From positions 117,486-181,485 of the forward strand of contig CAJJDN010000001.1 in the NCBI GenBank assembly GCA_905182985.1: a DNA stretch of 64,000 nt. Direction: 5' to 3'. The notes below the pieces were generated by a model. The model worked only from the letters and a program-made list of their open reading frames with translations. It was not told the origin of the DNA and did not search any database. Below, in pieces: positions 46,166 to 58,633 of this stretch. This DNA comes from Paramecium sonneborni. Its lineage: Eukaryota; Ciliophora; Oligohymenophorea; Peniculida; Parameciidae. Numbering within the stretch: the first letter of the stretch is position 1; every line of letters starts with the position of its first letter. The translations under genes and the position numbers were made by a program.

Positions 46166-48731
46166 TCATTCTGTTTCCATTTTGTTATTATTATTATTGG
46201 CCTCATTTTATTATTATGGTTATTCTTGAGGTTGAGGTTCTTCAGATTTCTTATCTTCTTTAGGTGGTTCAGGTTTAGGTTTGGTTACAATTGGTTAACA
46301 TTTCTAAATTGTAAATGGAATATATTTACCTCTTTGAATTCATTGAATTTAGTATGAACTTATTAAACTGGAGTTGTGAATCTAACTGTTTTATCTGCAT
46401 TAGTTAAAGCATCTAAAACTTAATTACACCATAATTTGAAAGCATTAACTTCATTTGCAACAACTTATCTTTCTTCAGGAGTGATATGTGCATATTATTA
46501 TTCCTATAGAATTAAATAATTGATTACTTATGAAGTAACAAAACTTTCATAATTAGAAGTGTATTGTAAAACTTATTGAATAGCTTCAGGTACTAATCTG
46601 AAATCATCAGCAATAGTTACAACAGGACTACATAATTAAACAAGTTTATCATATCTATCAGAATATTCTCTCTTTGTAGTTTTTTGACCGTCACTATAGA
46701 GCCATTCATATTAGACTTCTAAATCCTTTAGAATTTAAGCTTTGAGTTCTGGTTTAATATGTTATGCATATTTTCCATTAACATTCTCTCTCCAAGCATA
46801 AATGTATGCTTCCAATTAATTTTTCTTGAAATGTGTTTCATGAACCAATTTATCTTAATTTTACATTTCACATTCTTATTAGAATAATTTATCAATATCT
46901 TTTTTAGTTAAACTATTTAAGGAAGTAGTATCACAATTAATTTAAGTTTAAACAGTTTTCTTTTTTTATTTGATTTCAAATTATGGTTCTTCTGGTTTAG
47001 GTTATTCTTATTAAGGAACTTCTGGAGCAGGTTATTATGCTTCACTAGCTTATGGTTATTATTATTATGGATCAGCTGCTGGTTTAGGTGGATCAACTTA
47101 TTTTGGTTTTTCAATCTAATATATTAATTAAATATTGATACTGGAACTTTTACTTCTTCCATGAATTCCTCTTATAATACAATTTCTTCTAATTGTAATA
47201 AACCATTATGATTCAATAATATTTTGATCTTGGTTGAATGGTCTGGATGTTTTGGATTTTAAGAAGGAACACGAATTTATTCTAAATTATTAATTTTGAA
47301 ATTACATAAAATAGCTTAGAATCCTTCTGGTACAGGATCATAGAAAAGTGTAATTTCAATTGGTTCTGTTTTTAAAAGTGAAAAACTCTTTACTGAAGGT
47401 ATTGCATTATTTTAATCAAAAAGAACTTTGCATTATTTTTCAGGGAAACATCTAACTAAACCTTGACTTTAGTCTTATTATGTTAATTATTAACCATAAA
47501 GCCATCCAACTCTAATTGGATAATAGTTGCAATCTTCAATTTTGTATTCAGTGACTTTGAAATTTGGGCTCTTCATTGCTGCCATCATAGCACAACCTCT
47601 AGATATTGATTCACTTGCATTCAAAGTTCTAGATACTTATTCTACTTTAAAAATCTTTTCAATTAATCTCTATACTGCTGGAATTCTTGTAGCTCCTCCA
47701 ACTATTTCTACAGAGTGTAATTCCAATTTTAAATTAGAAACCTAATTAAATAAAAATTCTAATTGTTATTGAATCTAATTTAAAACTGGTTAAATCATTT
47801 ATTCAAAATCTTCTCTTTTTATTAAAGTATTGAAATCTTCATCTTCTACTAAATATTCTACATTAATTGGAGCTTCTGAATTAGCAGACAATACTTTTCT
47901 AGCTTTTTCAATAGCTTCTAATAATCTTAATTTTCCTTTAAGATTTTTTCTAACATTTAAACCACCTGATTATTATTCAAATTATGTGGCAAATTTTTCA
48001 AATAAAAACCAATCAATATTTCTTGCACCTAGATTTCTCTCATTAACTTAAGCTACCACTTAAGCCTTTTCCTTATAAAATGAACCAACAAATGCTGAAA
48101 ATTTAGAATGTCCAAAATCAACAAATGCCACATGTCTTGGTTTTTCAGCATCTAAATCTGATTTTCTAAATAAACCATAATTAATTGCTATAGCTGTTGT
48201 TTCATTTAGTAATCTCTCTAATGGAATATCAGCAATTTTACAGGCATCAATTAATGCCTTTCTTTCTGATTCTGTATAATATGCAGGTACACTAATACAT
48301 ACATTACTTGCTTAAACATTTATGTCATTACGACCAATTACTTGCTTTAATTTATTCAACATTGAACCTGTCAATTACTCTGGAGTAAATGTAGTTTTCT
48401 AACCTAAATAATTAACCTCAAATAATGTTTTTCCAGAATCATTTATTGAAGTAGGAACAGTTAACCATTTAGTCTCTTCTGCTCTAAATGTAGGTTCCCC
48501 ATGTAATCCCAAGAATCTATTAAAAAATGCAACTGAATTTTTAAAGTTAGACTTTTATTGTAAGGCTCCTTATTCACCTATGAATCTTTCTTCAACTGTG
48601 AATCCTATAACATTTTATGTTTCTCTATGTGATCCTTCATTGTCTAGAATCTTTACACCGCCTTTTAATGCTGCAGCGATAACAGATCTCTAACTACCAA
48701 AGTCAATACCAATAGAAGCAAGTTAAGACAT
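46166..48731 (-). CDS. HSP110: HSP110/HSPA4-class chaperone (HSP70 superfamily)
   Basis: 837 residues; introns 47116-47141 and 46304-46329 (26 nt each) give exactly 838 codons. The ATPase domain starts 'IGIDFGSQRSVIAA' and contains 'VSVPAYYTESER'-type and 'HVAFVDFGHSKFSA' phosphate loops and 'EIVGGATRIPAVQ'. The substrate domain is followed by an HSP110-typical long acidic/Pro/Gln-rich insertion and a helical C-terminus that ends 'KMETE', near the usual HSP110 acidic end. Instead of the HSP70 'DLGTT' motif there is 'DFGSQ', as in the HSP110/SSE group. These proteins act as nucleotide-exchange factors for HSP70 and as holdases in the cytosol. Confidence 0.93.
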
Positions 48732-49137
48732 TAATTAGTTTAAATTTTCCAGAATCAGCCACTTATAAACCATCCATAAAATTGCTAGAAAATTCTATAA
48801 TTAATAATAAATTAACGTATTTATCTCACAAATATCACAATCAACTTCAAAAATAATATGTTCTATCTAACAAATCATTCTAGAATTTACCCAATTCAAT
48901 ATTTTATTAAACTATAACATTGAAAAGAAACAATATTTGAATTTTATTTTTATCCTTCTATTTATAAGAAATATTATATCCTTATTATAAGAAACATTAT
49001 ATTTATTTTTTTAATTTCTTAATCATAGTTATTAAACACTTATATATTTAATCTGCATTTAACATATTAATTTATAAATTATAGAATTTTTTAATATATA
49101 TTAAATATAGATAGTTTGCTTAGTAACTAAACTCATT
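48732..49137. other. Intergenic, nothing identified
   Basis: AT-rich region between the 3' end of the receptor-like gene and the start of HSP110 (both minus strand). A 'gaaatattat'/'gaaacattat' near-repeat occurs around 48970-49000. No heat-shock element is clear enough to call. Confidence 0.4.
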
Positions 49138-52100
49138 TCATTTTTTTGTTTTTAAAATGCTTTTCTTTAATTGTGGGGGTTAATGTTTAGGTAAAGAAAT
49201 CTTACCAGCTGATGTTTTTGGAGGCGCGTATATCTTACCAACAGAAACACTTTTTTATCTAATGTTGCTTGTAGCGTTCTCTTTATTTTTATACTATAAG
49301 GCCTTGCTAAATCTTGATTCCATTTCATTAAATTTTTGCTCCATCATTTTAATGGAATTTAATACCATTTCGCTGAATTCTAAGAGTGATCCATCAAATG
49401 AATACCCAGATATCTGTCTTGCTGTGATTTCTCCTACAACGTGTTTGCTTTTACTTCCATTTCTTTAACTTCGCTAGCCAAATCAACTTAATTCCCTAAA
49501 TCAAAGTCATCATCAAACATGTTAACTGAAAATATAAATTTTTTAATAAAATAATATCAATTACACAATGAAATAATCTTACTTAAACCTTCTTCAAAAT
49601 TTGCAAATAAGTCAATATATGTTCCATCTCTAGCTTCATCTGTTAATCTATAAAATGTATTTCTTTAATTCATAAATTTTTTCTCTTATGTACTACATAA
49701 TATGAAATGCCAAAATCCATCTCTCAATTTTTCTAATAATTCTATTAATTTCTCATTCTACTCAGCATAATTTTCTCCAAAAGTCATTACAATTAAGTAA
49801 TTAGTATATTTTATTGGAAGATTTTAATTTAAACATTCCAAAATTCCCTAATACAACTTACGTTAATTTTATGTCTATCTCCCGCTTAAATAATCAAAAA
49901 ATCCATCCTCCATATAATTTTTACCCATATTTTCCAGAAGACTAATTTTTGATTAAGATTCAATTAATACATGTGTATATTCATCAAAAGTTGATACTTA
50001 TATCAAATCATCATCATTCATTGTTTAAAATATCTTATTATTAATAAAATTATACCTATTTAATTGTTTCAACAATCTCAAGTTGGTTTTCTGACATTCT
50101 TTATGTTGAATCAATTAAAAAAATAAACTATCTTTTTTAATTTTAAAAAAAGTATTGAAGTTATTTTAAAATTTAACTATCAGATTTAAATTTTTCTTAT
50201 TTTGCAAGTAATGTTGATAGCATCTTAATAGTTTTTACTCTTAATTTTGCCTAATAAACATTACCATAATCTAGAGCTAGCATTAATTATTATATTGCAG
50301 GCTATAATTAACCACTAGACATATAAATTAATCCTCTATAAAAATAAATTTTCTATTAAACAACCTACATCAATTTTTTGTCTTAATTAAATGTTTTATT
50401 TTAATATGATGCATTTTTACTTTAGGTATAGTTTTATTATAAAATTAACTAAGCTTAATCAATGCATTGTTCAGCCTCTTTTATTTTTCTAAGATTAAAA
50501 AGAAGTTTGCATTTTTTAAAGAAAAGCTTAATTTATAAAGTGAACTTAATTTCTAGTGTGTCTGCAAAATCCATTATGTTTGAAAATAATTTTTTAGCTT
50601 AATTAAATGCATTTCTATCTCTACTTTTATTTCTAATTAATAATTTAGATAATAAATCTAATAATTGATTTAAAGATTGAAACAATTTATAATTTATCCT
50701 CATAATCTCTTCTGATTTAATTAATTATATATCTTTCTTTTATTTTTCAAGTATAGATATAAGTTAATCATTATATCTGATAGCAGTTTCATAATCTTTT
50801 TGTCGACTATGCTCTGAAACTAATTTCATTAAGATTAATTCTAAACATTCAATTGAGTTTCTTTTCTGAAAAATAGCTAAACCTTATTCTAATTTTTTTA
50901 AATCATGAACCTTTTTATTTAATTGATTTAAAAAGTCAATTAACCAACAAAATTCATCAAAAATTTATAATAATTCATTTAATTCAGTTAAACTACTATT
51001 TTAAGATTCTTTAAATGCGTTAACTTCCTTATGCAAAGTATCATAATCTAATTCAAAAAACATTTACATCATAGTTGAAACTTAATTTAATGTAATACTA
51101 ATTTAATCGAATTCATTTTGAGTAATAAGATTGACTAAAATAGGAGTAAACAAAAGAAATAGAATGAAAAATTAGAAAAAAAGAAAAAAATAAAAATAAT
51201 CTTCTTATTTTGCTTCTACTAAATTTGTATAAAGTTCATTATTAAAGGCTGCTAGTAATTACCATCTATTATAATTTTATTAGAGAGCAATTAATTTATC
51301 TTATTCTTCTTTTGTTTAATTAATTAAGTCTTCTTTGTACTCTTAATAAAATTCATTATTCTAATGAAATATAGATAAAAAATTACTATGTTTGATGTTC
51401 CTACTTTTATTGATTAATAAAAATAGACTTTAATATCAACCATAGATAAACTACTAATTGGATTAGTTTATTCATAATAGCGTGTAGCAGGATGAATTTA
51501 ATTACTCCAATCAGCTTTATCTATATTTTCTAAAAATTCAGCAATGTCTTATGAATTTTAATAATCAAAATCAAGCTTTTTTAATTCAATATCTGGACTG
51601 CATTTTAATTCTGATGTTAGACAGTCATCACTTATATCAGAAACTATTGAATTATTTATTGTAAATAAAGTTGTGTATAAAATTCCTTCAGGTTATTTAT
51701 AGTTTGCTAAATCCAAAATAAAACATTAGAATAATGACTCACTTGCTAATAGTCCACAAATTTAAGTCAGTTAAATATTAAATGGAAACAATGTATAAAA
51801 TACAACTTATTCTTTCCTGAGATTTTTCATATATAAAAAAATATCAAAACTACCTTTATCATAGTATGATTTTTCCATTAATTAACAGAATTTTGGATAA
51901 TTTGTGCAACTTAGAGTTGATTTAAAATTAAACATATTTAAAGTGTTGTTTGATGCACATAAACTATTTGAGGCTAGTTATATCACATAATAAGGGAGAT
52001 CTGGAACATATATTTAAGATATTTCTTCAATCTAGGCTATTTATGATCTTTCTGTAACTGTAAAAGTGCCTATAATAGTTTATAAAGTTGAATTTTGTTG

Positions 52101-52391
52101 GGGAATTTCTTATTAATTAAGAGCCAACTTAGTAATGTTGAATAAAAATCCAATTTAGGAAATCATTTATTATAAATCAATTCCTGTTATTGTGATATTG
52201 GCTTTCATTATTTCAATAATAGTTTCATTATTACTTGATATATGAGCTAATAATGAATAAAATATTTTACAATTAATCCAATACATTACAAGAACAAATA
52301 AAACGCTTAAGCTTATTGTCGTTTCAATCAAATCAGCTAAGAAAATTGTTTATGTGACAATTAGTTTAAAATGATGTTAAATGTTTGTCAT
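49138..52391 (-). CDS. Receptor-like protein: two TM helices around an ectodomain, then TPR-like helices and a vWA domain
   Basis: About 1,045 residues. Introns 51361-51386 (26 nt), 50336-50368 (33 nt), 50034-50055 (22 nt) and 49526-49564 (39 nt). TM1 ~17-42; a ~340-residue ectodomain with several Cys, possibly Cache-like; TM2 ~388-411 (Phe/Leu-rich); then ~350 residues of repeated amphipathic helices with TPR-like spacing ('AYQNK', 'LMLALDYGNVYQAKL'); then a vWA fold with MIDAS-like 'FLIDSTQRMS' (the fifth-position Ser of DxSxS is Arg) and a later 'TFGENYAEQNEKLIELL' strand-helix. The C-terminus is Lys/Pro-rich. The frame needs one extra base near 49441 to join '...KANT' to 'VVGEIT...'; I treat it as one gene because all other junctions fit. 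Confidence 0.7.
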
Positions 52392-52455
52392 TTTAAATAA
52401 AAATGAAATAAAATAGAAAAAATTATATAAATTTGTTTCTTTGAAAATAAAAAAC

Positions 52456-55400
52456 TCATAAAAATACATCATGAGAAGCTTATTATATTGAATTCTTTTT
52501 GAATCTACGAATACAGCTATCAGATATTTTTCTAATAAATGGATATTTTTCATAAAGATATTTCCATTATTAAATAGTATTTATTACTAATTATGTAAAC
52601 AATGCTGTTAACACATTAGATATAACCATCCATCCAATTATTAATTTTTAATCTTCATTTATAAATTTTATAAGATCATTAATGCAAAACAAAGTGAAAA
52701 ATATTAAAGTAAGAAATTGTGAAGTTTCACAACTTAATTATTTTATAAATTCTAGCTTTTCTTTGATTGGTTAATAAATTATCAGTAAGATAAGAGTAAT
52801 TAAACTTAAAAGTGTTACTTGTAATACCTGTATTAAAGGTTAATCATAAAGATAAATTAAAAATGTCATAAAAAGAAATTTCTTTATTAACAATAATGGA
52901 TTATATAATTTTTAATATTTTGATATTTTTAATCCTTAGAACACTGATCCAAATTTAATAGAAAATTGTAGTTATTAAATAGAATATCTTTTATTATCAA
53001 CTATTTTGAAGGATAGAAATGTAATTATAATGTAAAAAGCAAAAAATAAAAGAGTTATTGTTGAATTTATAAAACCAAATGCAGTTTTAAAATCAAGTCC
53101 CTTTAAACCTAATCCTAATGTAAAACTATATTCATTTGCCGTTGTCATAAATATTCTTAGTAAATCACTATATAACAATTCTCTAATAATAATTTATGCC
53201 CATTTAAAAATAAAATGCATTAATTTAAGTTTAAGTTTAAGATAGAATAATTTTATTTATGAAGTATAGTAATATAAATTATTTTGATTAACAAAAGTTT
53301 CTTACAATAAATAAGAATCTTACTAATCTTATTATTTTTCAGAGGATAGAAATCTTATTTTAATTAAATTGGCTATTATGTAAAATGTAAAGGCAATTAA
53401 GAATAATGAGAAAATTGATGCGAAATTGAGAATGAAACATGAATAAAGTCCTTAATTTTTAATTTTGAATGGGAGTGTCAATGAATGAAATTCTAAATCA
53501 TAGTGAAATTCATATTTAAATATATGATTTAAGTTGATAAAATCTTAAGCAATTGTAAATTAAGCAAAACTAAGATTTTCAAAAAATTAATTAACATTAA
53601 ATGGAAATATAGTATTAATATAATATAAGTAAGAAAGGTATTAAAGTGTATCTATTAGATTAAAATAGATATCAACACCTCCTAGTATTATACCACATCC
53701 AAATAAAGCTAATAAGAAATATATAATGTAATTAGAACTATTAACAGTTGATGCTGTTAAATTTTAAACTGATTAAGAAATAATTAAAATATCAGTTATC
53801 GAAACTTCTAAAAAATATATTTCTTAAGATTAATTTTGAGCATTTTTAAATATTTATGGATTTAAATATGTTATTAATAAGCTTGCATTTTTAATTGATC
53901 TATCAACCTCTATTTAAATAGTAATGGTGAAATTAGTTAGATTACCTTTTTAGAGGTTTAAGTTAGATTCTAAAAAATAATTAATATTGGCTTATTAGTT
54001 TAATTCAATTTGTAATTCATTGTTAATGTCAAATTATTAAGATAATCTTAACTCTTGATCGTAATGTATTATTACTTATCTTTTTGGAGTGTATAAATCA
54101 TATATTAAATTTTCTTAAGCAGATGGAATTGGATTTTTTGTTTTGTTACAAATACCATTAACACAATCAAAGTTCTTTTCTAACAAACAACGATCATTAC
54201 AACCATCTCCATTTATTAGATTTCCATCATCACATTATTCAATATCAGACATTATTGCATCACCACATTTAGAATAGCATAAATTATTTTCATAATCTGA
54301 ATAATATCCTTATTTGTATTCACATAATTAACAATTCATATAAGATTTGTTAATGTTAACAAATCTGCATTAAGTACATTAACTAGAAGTAAATTCGCAA
54401 TGTAAGCATTTATCTTAGCATTTATTAATTCGAGTAAAATTTTCTATATAGTATTCATCAATTGCTTTTTTACATATAGGTTTTTGGTATATATAATCAT
54501 ATTCACAAATATCACAATTTTCCTAACATTTTTAACACTTAGATGGTTTAAGTAATTCATTGATGCAGTAATACTAATGTTCTAAGATACAATTAAAACA
54601 ACCATCTCTAGAAGAATAATTAGCATCATCACATTACTCTCCATAAGTCCATATACCATCATTACAATCTTTATATTTACATACTTCAATAGGAATAGCT
54701 TCCTTAGATTAACAAGATATGCAAAGTTCATTTTAATTTAAAAAATAATTGTTATTACAAATACATTTACCATTACTTAAAGTTCTATTCATTTCCTAAT
54801 TACAAGTAATACATGTATATCTATTTGAACATGTTTTACATGTCTAATCACACTCTAAACATTTTAATTCAATAATATCATAATAAAATCCATCAATACA
54901 ATTGCATATCTGATTTTAATATTAAACTAAAGTATTTTCAATACATTCTATACAAATGGCTTATGATAAACATTTAGAACAAAGTTTATTACATTCATTA
55001 CATGTATTATTCACTTCATAAAATCCTTCAGGACAATAACAAGTATTTGTATCTTTATTTAATAAATAATTTTCATAACATGAAGTACATTTATTACTGA
55101 TTTCTGCACATGTAAAACAGTCATTCGAGCATAATTCACATAAATAAGAATTACTTGGTGAACTTAAATAACCAGGTTTACAAGCACAGATATTATCATT
55201 ATTTACCATTAATAATTAATCATTACAAGATGTACAATATGTTGATGAATTTTCACATGTAGTACATGGATTTGCACATAATTAACAAGAATTTGAATCC
55301 CAATAATATCCATCATCACAATTACATTTTCCATTAATTGGATTTAATGATAAATGTGCGATAATCTTACAGGAACTACAGATATCAAATGAAGTAGAAC

Positions 55401-55881
55401 ATGCTTAACATCTTTAATTACACTATTTGCACTATTTCCCATCTGAAATGTAAGTATTCCAGCATTTGCAAGAATAATCAGTAGTATCTAAAGATGCATT
55501 ATCTACACATGTTTAACATTGATTTATATTATTTTCACAACTTTTGCAAAGTGGCTTTTAGCACTAAATACATTGATGATTGATTAATTTATAACCATAA
55601 GCACATTTTTCACATTTCTAACTCGAACATTCTATGCATGGGTAAGTACAAAGATAACAGATATGATCTTTTAAATAATAACCATCTACGCATTCCTCAC
55701 ATTCATCATCATCATACTCTTTGCATTTATTTTTATCACATCCAAATGTATCAATTGTTATTTAAAATTTTTATGAATTCTAACATCTACAATCACCACA
55801 ACAATCTCTTTAGTTTGAACAATTCCAACAACCCTAACTTCTGCATGCTTGATAACTAACTTTCACCATCACTAAAAGCAT
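52456..55881 (-). CDS. Large Cys-rich (furin-like repeat) multi-pass membrane protein
   Basis: 1,141 residues in a single uninterrupted frame. A short hydrophobic start (signal peptide) is followed by ~600 residues of Cys-rich repeats of the furin-like/EGF-like kind ('CxxCxxxCxxC', 'GYYLKDHICYLC'), including two 'CDDxNxxxxDGC' units of the DUF4215 type. A beta-rich juxtamembrane stretch and seven or eight TM helices make up the C-terminal ~450 residues. This combination is a known, expanded ciliate class of presumed surface receptors; function unproven. The start ATG 55881 was chosen because it begins the signal peptide; an upstream exon cannot be excluded. Confidence 0.85.
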
Positions 55882-56178
55882 CAAATGCAACTAAAATAAC
55901 ATAATTTAATTATGTCATCAAACTTTAAACCTATATATTATACATATAAAATTTTCTAATTATAATATGAAAAAACTTTTATCACTTTTGTAATTAGATT
56001 TTTAATAGCAGCGTTATATTTTTTTTACAGAAATCTAATGATTCAACACTTTATTATTCTAGAGTATAATATATTTAAATTTATCAAAAAAGTATCAATT
56101 TAACTTTATCTTTTATAATAATAAATAAATATTATTAATATTTTATTATTTTTAAATGTTTTTAGTTAATAATATACA
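55882..56178. other. Short AT-rich spacer
   Basis: Lies between the end of the ubiquitin-like array gene and the start of the Cys-rich membrane protein (both minus strand). No feature recognised. Confidence 0.4.
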
Positions 56179-57471
56179 TCAGTTCTTATTTTTTTCTAAA
56201 ATTATATAGTCAAAATTCTCGATATTGTAATATGACAAATCCTTGTAATCTTTTAAAAACTTTCCCTAAAATTTTAGTTATTATTTCTCTGGAGGTACTT
56301 AACATTCTTAATTTAAACAGATTTTATATTTTAGTTAAAACACTTTATCATTTGGTGAAACTGTTACCGTAAATTCTTTACAATTATCTATTTTATTGAT
56401 TATTGTAATTTTATATGGAGATTTTAAGTCATTAAATAGATACAAATTACTGTCTTATTCAATTTTAGATTACACTGTTTCGTTATCATTTAATTCTTAT
56501 CCTTTATAAAATAAATGTTATTAATTTATTGGGAATTCTAATAATTATTGGATTTCTTTTTTTATATCTAAAATTTTTTGAAATTACTCTATTTTCATTG
56601 GCAAAATTAGACATTATATTTGAATGGTGAAATTTATATATTGTTTTCCTATCAACTCAATTATTGACTCATGAATTATATTATAAAATTAGAGAGTTTT
56701 ATTTTCATCTAAGATTTAATTCTCATAAAAAACATGATAGTCTTTCAAATCTTAATATTTTTATATCAAACTGATTTTTAAATCTTTAATTTTTTATTTA
56801 TCATTTAATTTTTCTCTAATTATTTTATTTTTTGATCCTAGATATATATAAATCTACTCTTTTAGCTTTAAAAAAAAAATAGAATGTTGATTAATGTTAT
56901 AATATTATAAATTCTAATCATCTTATAACTAGATATTTTTTAAATACAATTATTATAAAATTTTTGGAAATTTGTATTACTTTTCCAATTAGTGCTTAAT
57001 ATCACTAACAAAACCCATAAGATTAACTTCTATTATTAAGGTTTTATTTTGATAAATAACATAAATAAAATATTGAGGGTGTTTTTTAATTTTATTTTTT
57101 TCGGAATGTATTCTCAAATGCAATGTAGAAAATTTTTTTATTTTTTTACTATTAGAACTATTAATATGTTTTGGACCTAAAAATAAATTATATCTATTAG
57201 AAGGAATTCCTTCTTTCTATTCTATTTATTGATTAATTTATTCTAAATAAGGTTTTTCATCATTTATATCTAAAGAAAGAATTCTTCCATTTGGAATCAT
57301 GACAAAAATTTAGTTTACATTGACTTAATTGAAATTTTGAATTTCTTGATAATTATCATTGATATCAGATTATGATAAGAAAAATAATTATTTTTGTGTA
57401 TTTTTCTAAGCATATTGAATATTTATGTTTTAAGAGTTCTCTTTTGGGATAATTTTGTATGTCTGTTTCAT
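56179..57471 (-). CDS. Protein made of about five diverged ubiquitin-like domains in tandem
   Basis: 430 residues, no intron, ATG 57471-57469 to TGA 56181-56179. Domain ends recur with ubiquitin landmarks: repeat 1 (~53-122) 'KEGIPSNRYNLFLG' and 'STLHLRIH'; repeat 2 (~133-203) 'LQDDQNLQYYNI'; repeat 3 (~205-273) 'YENQILDENKTLQFYNI'; repeat 4 (~276-346) 'QQHLFYKGQELNDNETV'; repeat 5 (~353-425) 'TVSPNDKVFQLKYKI', 'VPPEKQQLKFQGKFL', 'LSYYNIEN'. These mirror '[34 protein letters not shown]'. No Gly-Gly processing site lies between units and the C-terminus ends in Lys/Asn, so it is not a polyubiquitin precursor. An in-frame ATG at 57585 precedes it but is separated by TGA 57531-57529. Confidence 0.8.
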
Positions 57472-57581
57472 CTATTGAAGTAAAATAAAATTTTCAATAG
57501 AATTTTATTTATAAGAAATATAATAAATTCATTTAAGCAATTTAATATATTTATTGATAAAAAATGCATCATATTCTAATG

Positions 57582-57905
57582 TCATCTTTAAAATTCCAAA
57601 TATTTAATAGATAAAAAATTCTGATTAATAGAAATCTCTAGAAAAGCTTGAACTACATTTAAATAAGATCCTTAAACATCTTCTCAATTAACAGGTAATT
57701 CTGAGACAGGAACTTTGTATTTTTATGCAATCATAAATAATTCAACATCAAATGGCCATCTTTCTAAATGAAAAACTCTAAAAAAATAGCTGAAATATTT
57801 TTTGTAAATAATTTAAATCTACATTAAGTGTCTTTTAATCTAACACCATAAATTGTATTAAAAATAAAATTAAAACAATGCATTATTAAAATTCTATACC
57901 GACCA
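57582..57905 (-). pseudogene. ALG5: Remnant of dolichyl-phosphate beta-glucosyltransferase
   Basis: The C-terminal third of ALG5 is recognisable: 'NTIYGVRLKDTQCRFKLFT', then after a frameshift 'FHLERWPFDVELFMIAQKY', 'VPVSELPVN', TGA, 'EDVQGSYLNVV'. In functional ALG5 the motifs are 'DTQCGFKLF', 'LERWAFDVEL' and 'VNWTEIEGS'; the TGA stands exactly at the conserved Trp. The N-terminal nucleotide-sugar domain is absent upstream. ALG5 makes dolichyl-phosphate-glucose for N-glycan assembly; this copy cannot. A functional copy presumably exists elsewhere. The remnant's last stop overlaps the ATG at 57585. Confidence 0.75.
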
Positions 57906-58633
57906 ATCCTAATTATATATTATTCCATATCAAAAGTTAAATTATTTTAAACTGCCTTTTTTATTTATAATATTGATAATGGAAATAGAAATTATATATA
58001 TTTAAATTAATAATACAAACTGTAAAATAGTTATTTATTTTCATTAAAATTAAAATTATCATATAATTAATATTTATATTATAAATTATCTTTACATATA
58101 ATTAGATTATTATCAATAAGTTTAGTTACAAATGATATGAACATTATAAACCTTTTTAAAATTAAAGATTATTAGATATATATTCCTGTTTTTGGACTTT
58201 TTCCATACTCTTTACTCTTAACAAATACTATTTCATATTTTCAATAAATCTAGATAAATCTCTAAAAAAATAGAATATCATAAAACTAGAAGTGATTATA
58301 TAATTTTTTCCCTAAAAATATTCTAATATCCTAAAGTAGAAAAGTTTATCTTATTATAAATCATGATCTAAATTTTTATATAGTTTAATATTTTAACATA
58401 ATTGAAACACATAAAATATTCTTATAATATGATCATAATGATAAGAACAATTGTAATTTGATATTATTATTAGACTAAAATTAATATTTTATATGGTTTT
58501 TGTATTATTTCTTACCTTAATCAATGTCAATTAAGATTCTTGTTTTCTCAATTCTACATTAAGAATGTATTAGATAGTTGTAATACTAATTGCCGTGGAT
58601 TATAGCCCGGTATTAAAATCATAAATAAAAATA
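57906..58633. other. Intergenic, nothing identified
   Basis: Very AT-rich DNA between the ALG5 remnant and the next plus-strand gene. I looked for the missing N-terminal half of ALG5 on the minus strand and did not find it. Confidence 0.45.

Noticed and set aside
49171..49468. Plus-strand ORF over the 3' end of the receptor-like gene
   Set aside because: It is antisense to a clearly coding minus-strand exon and resembles a shadow frame.
53000..55860. Plus-strand His/Asn-rich frames
   Set aside because: They are antisense shadows of the 1,141-aa Cys-rich membrane protein.
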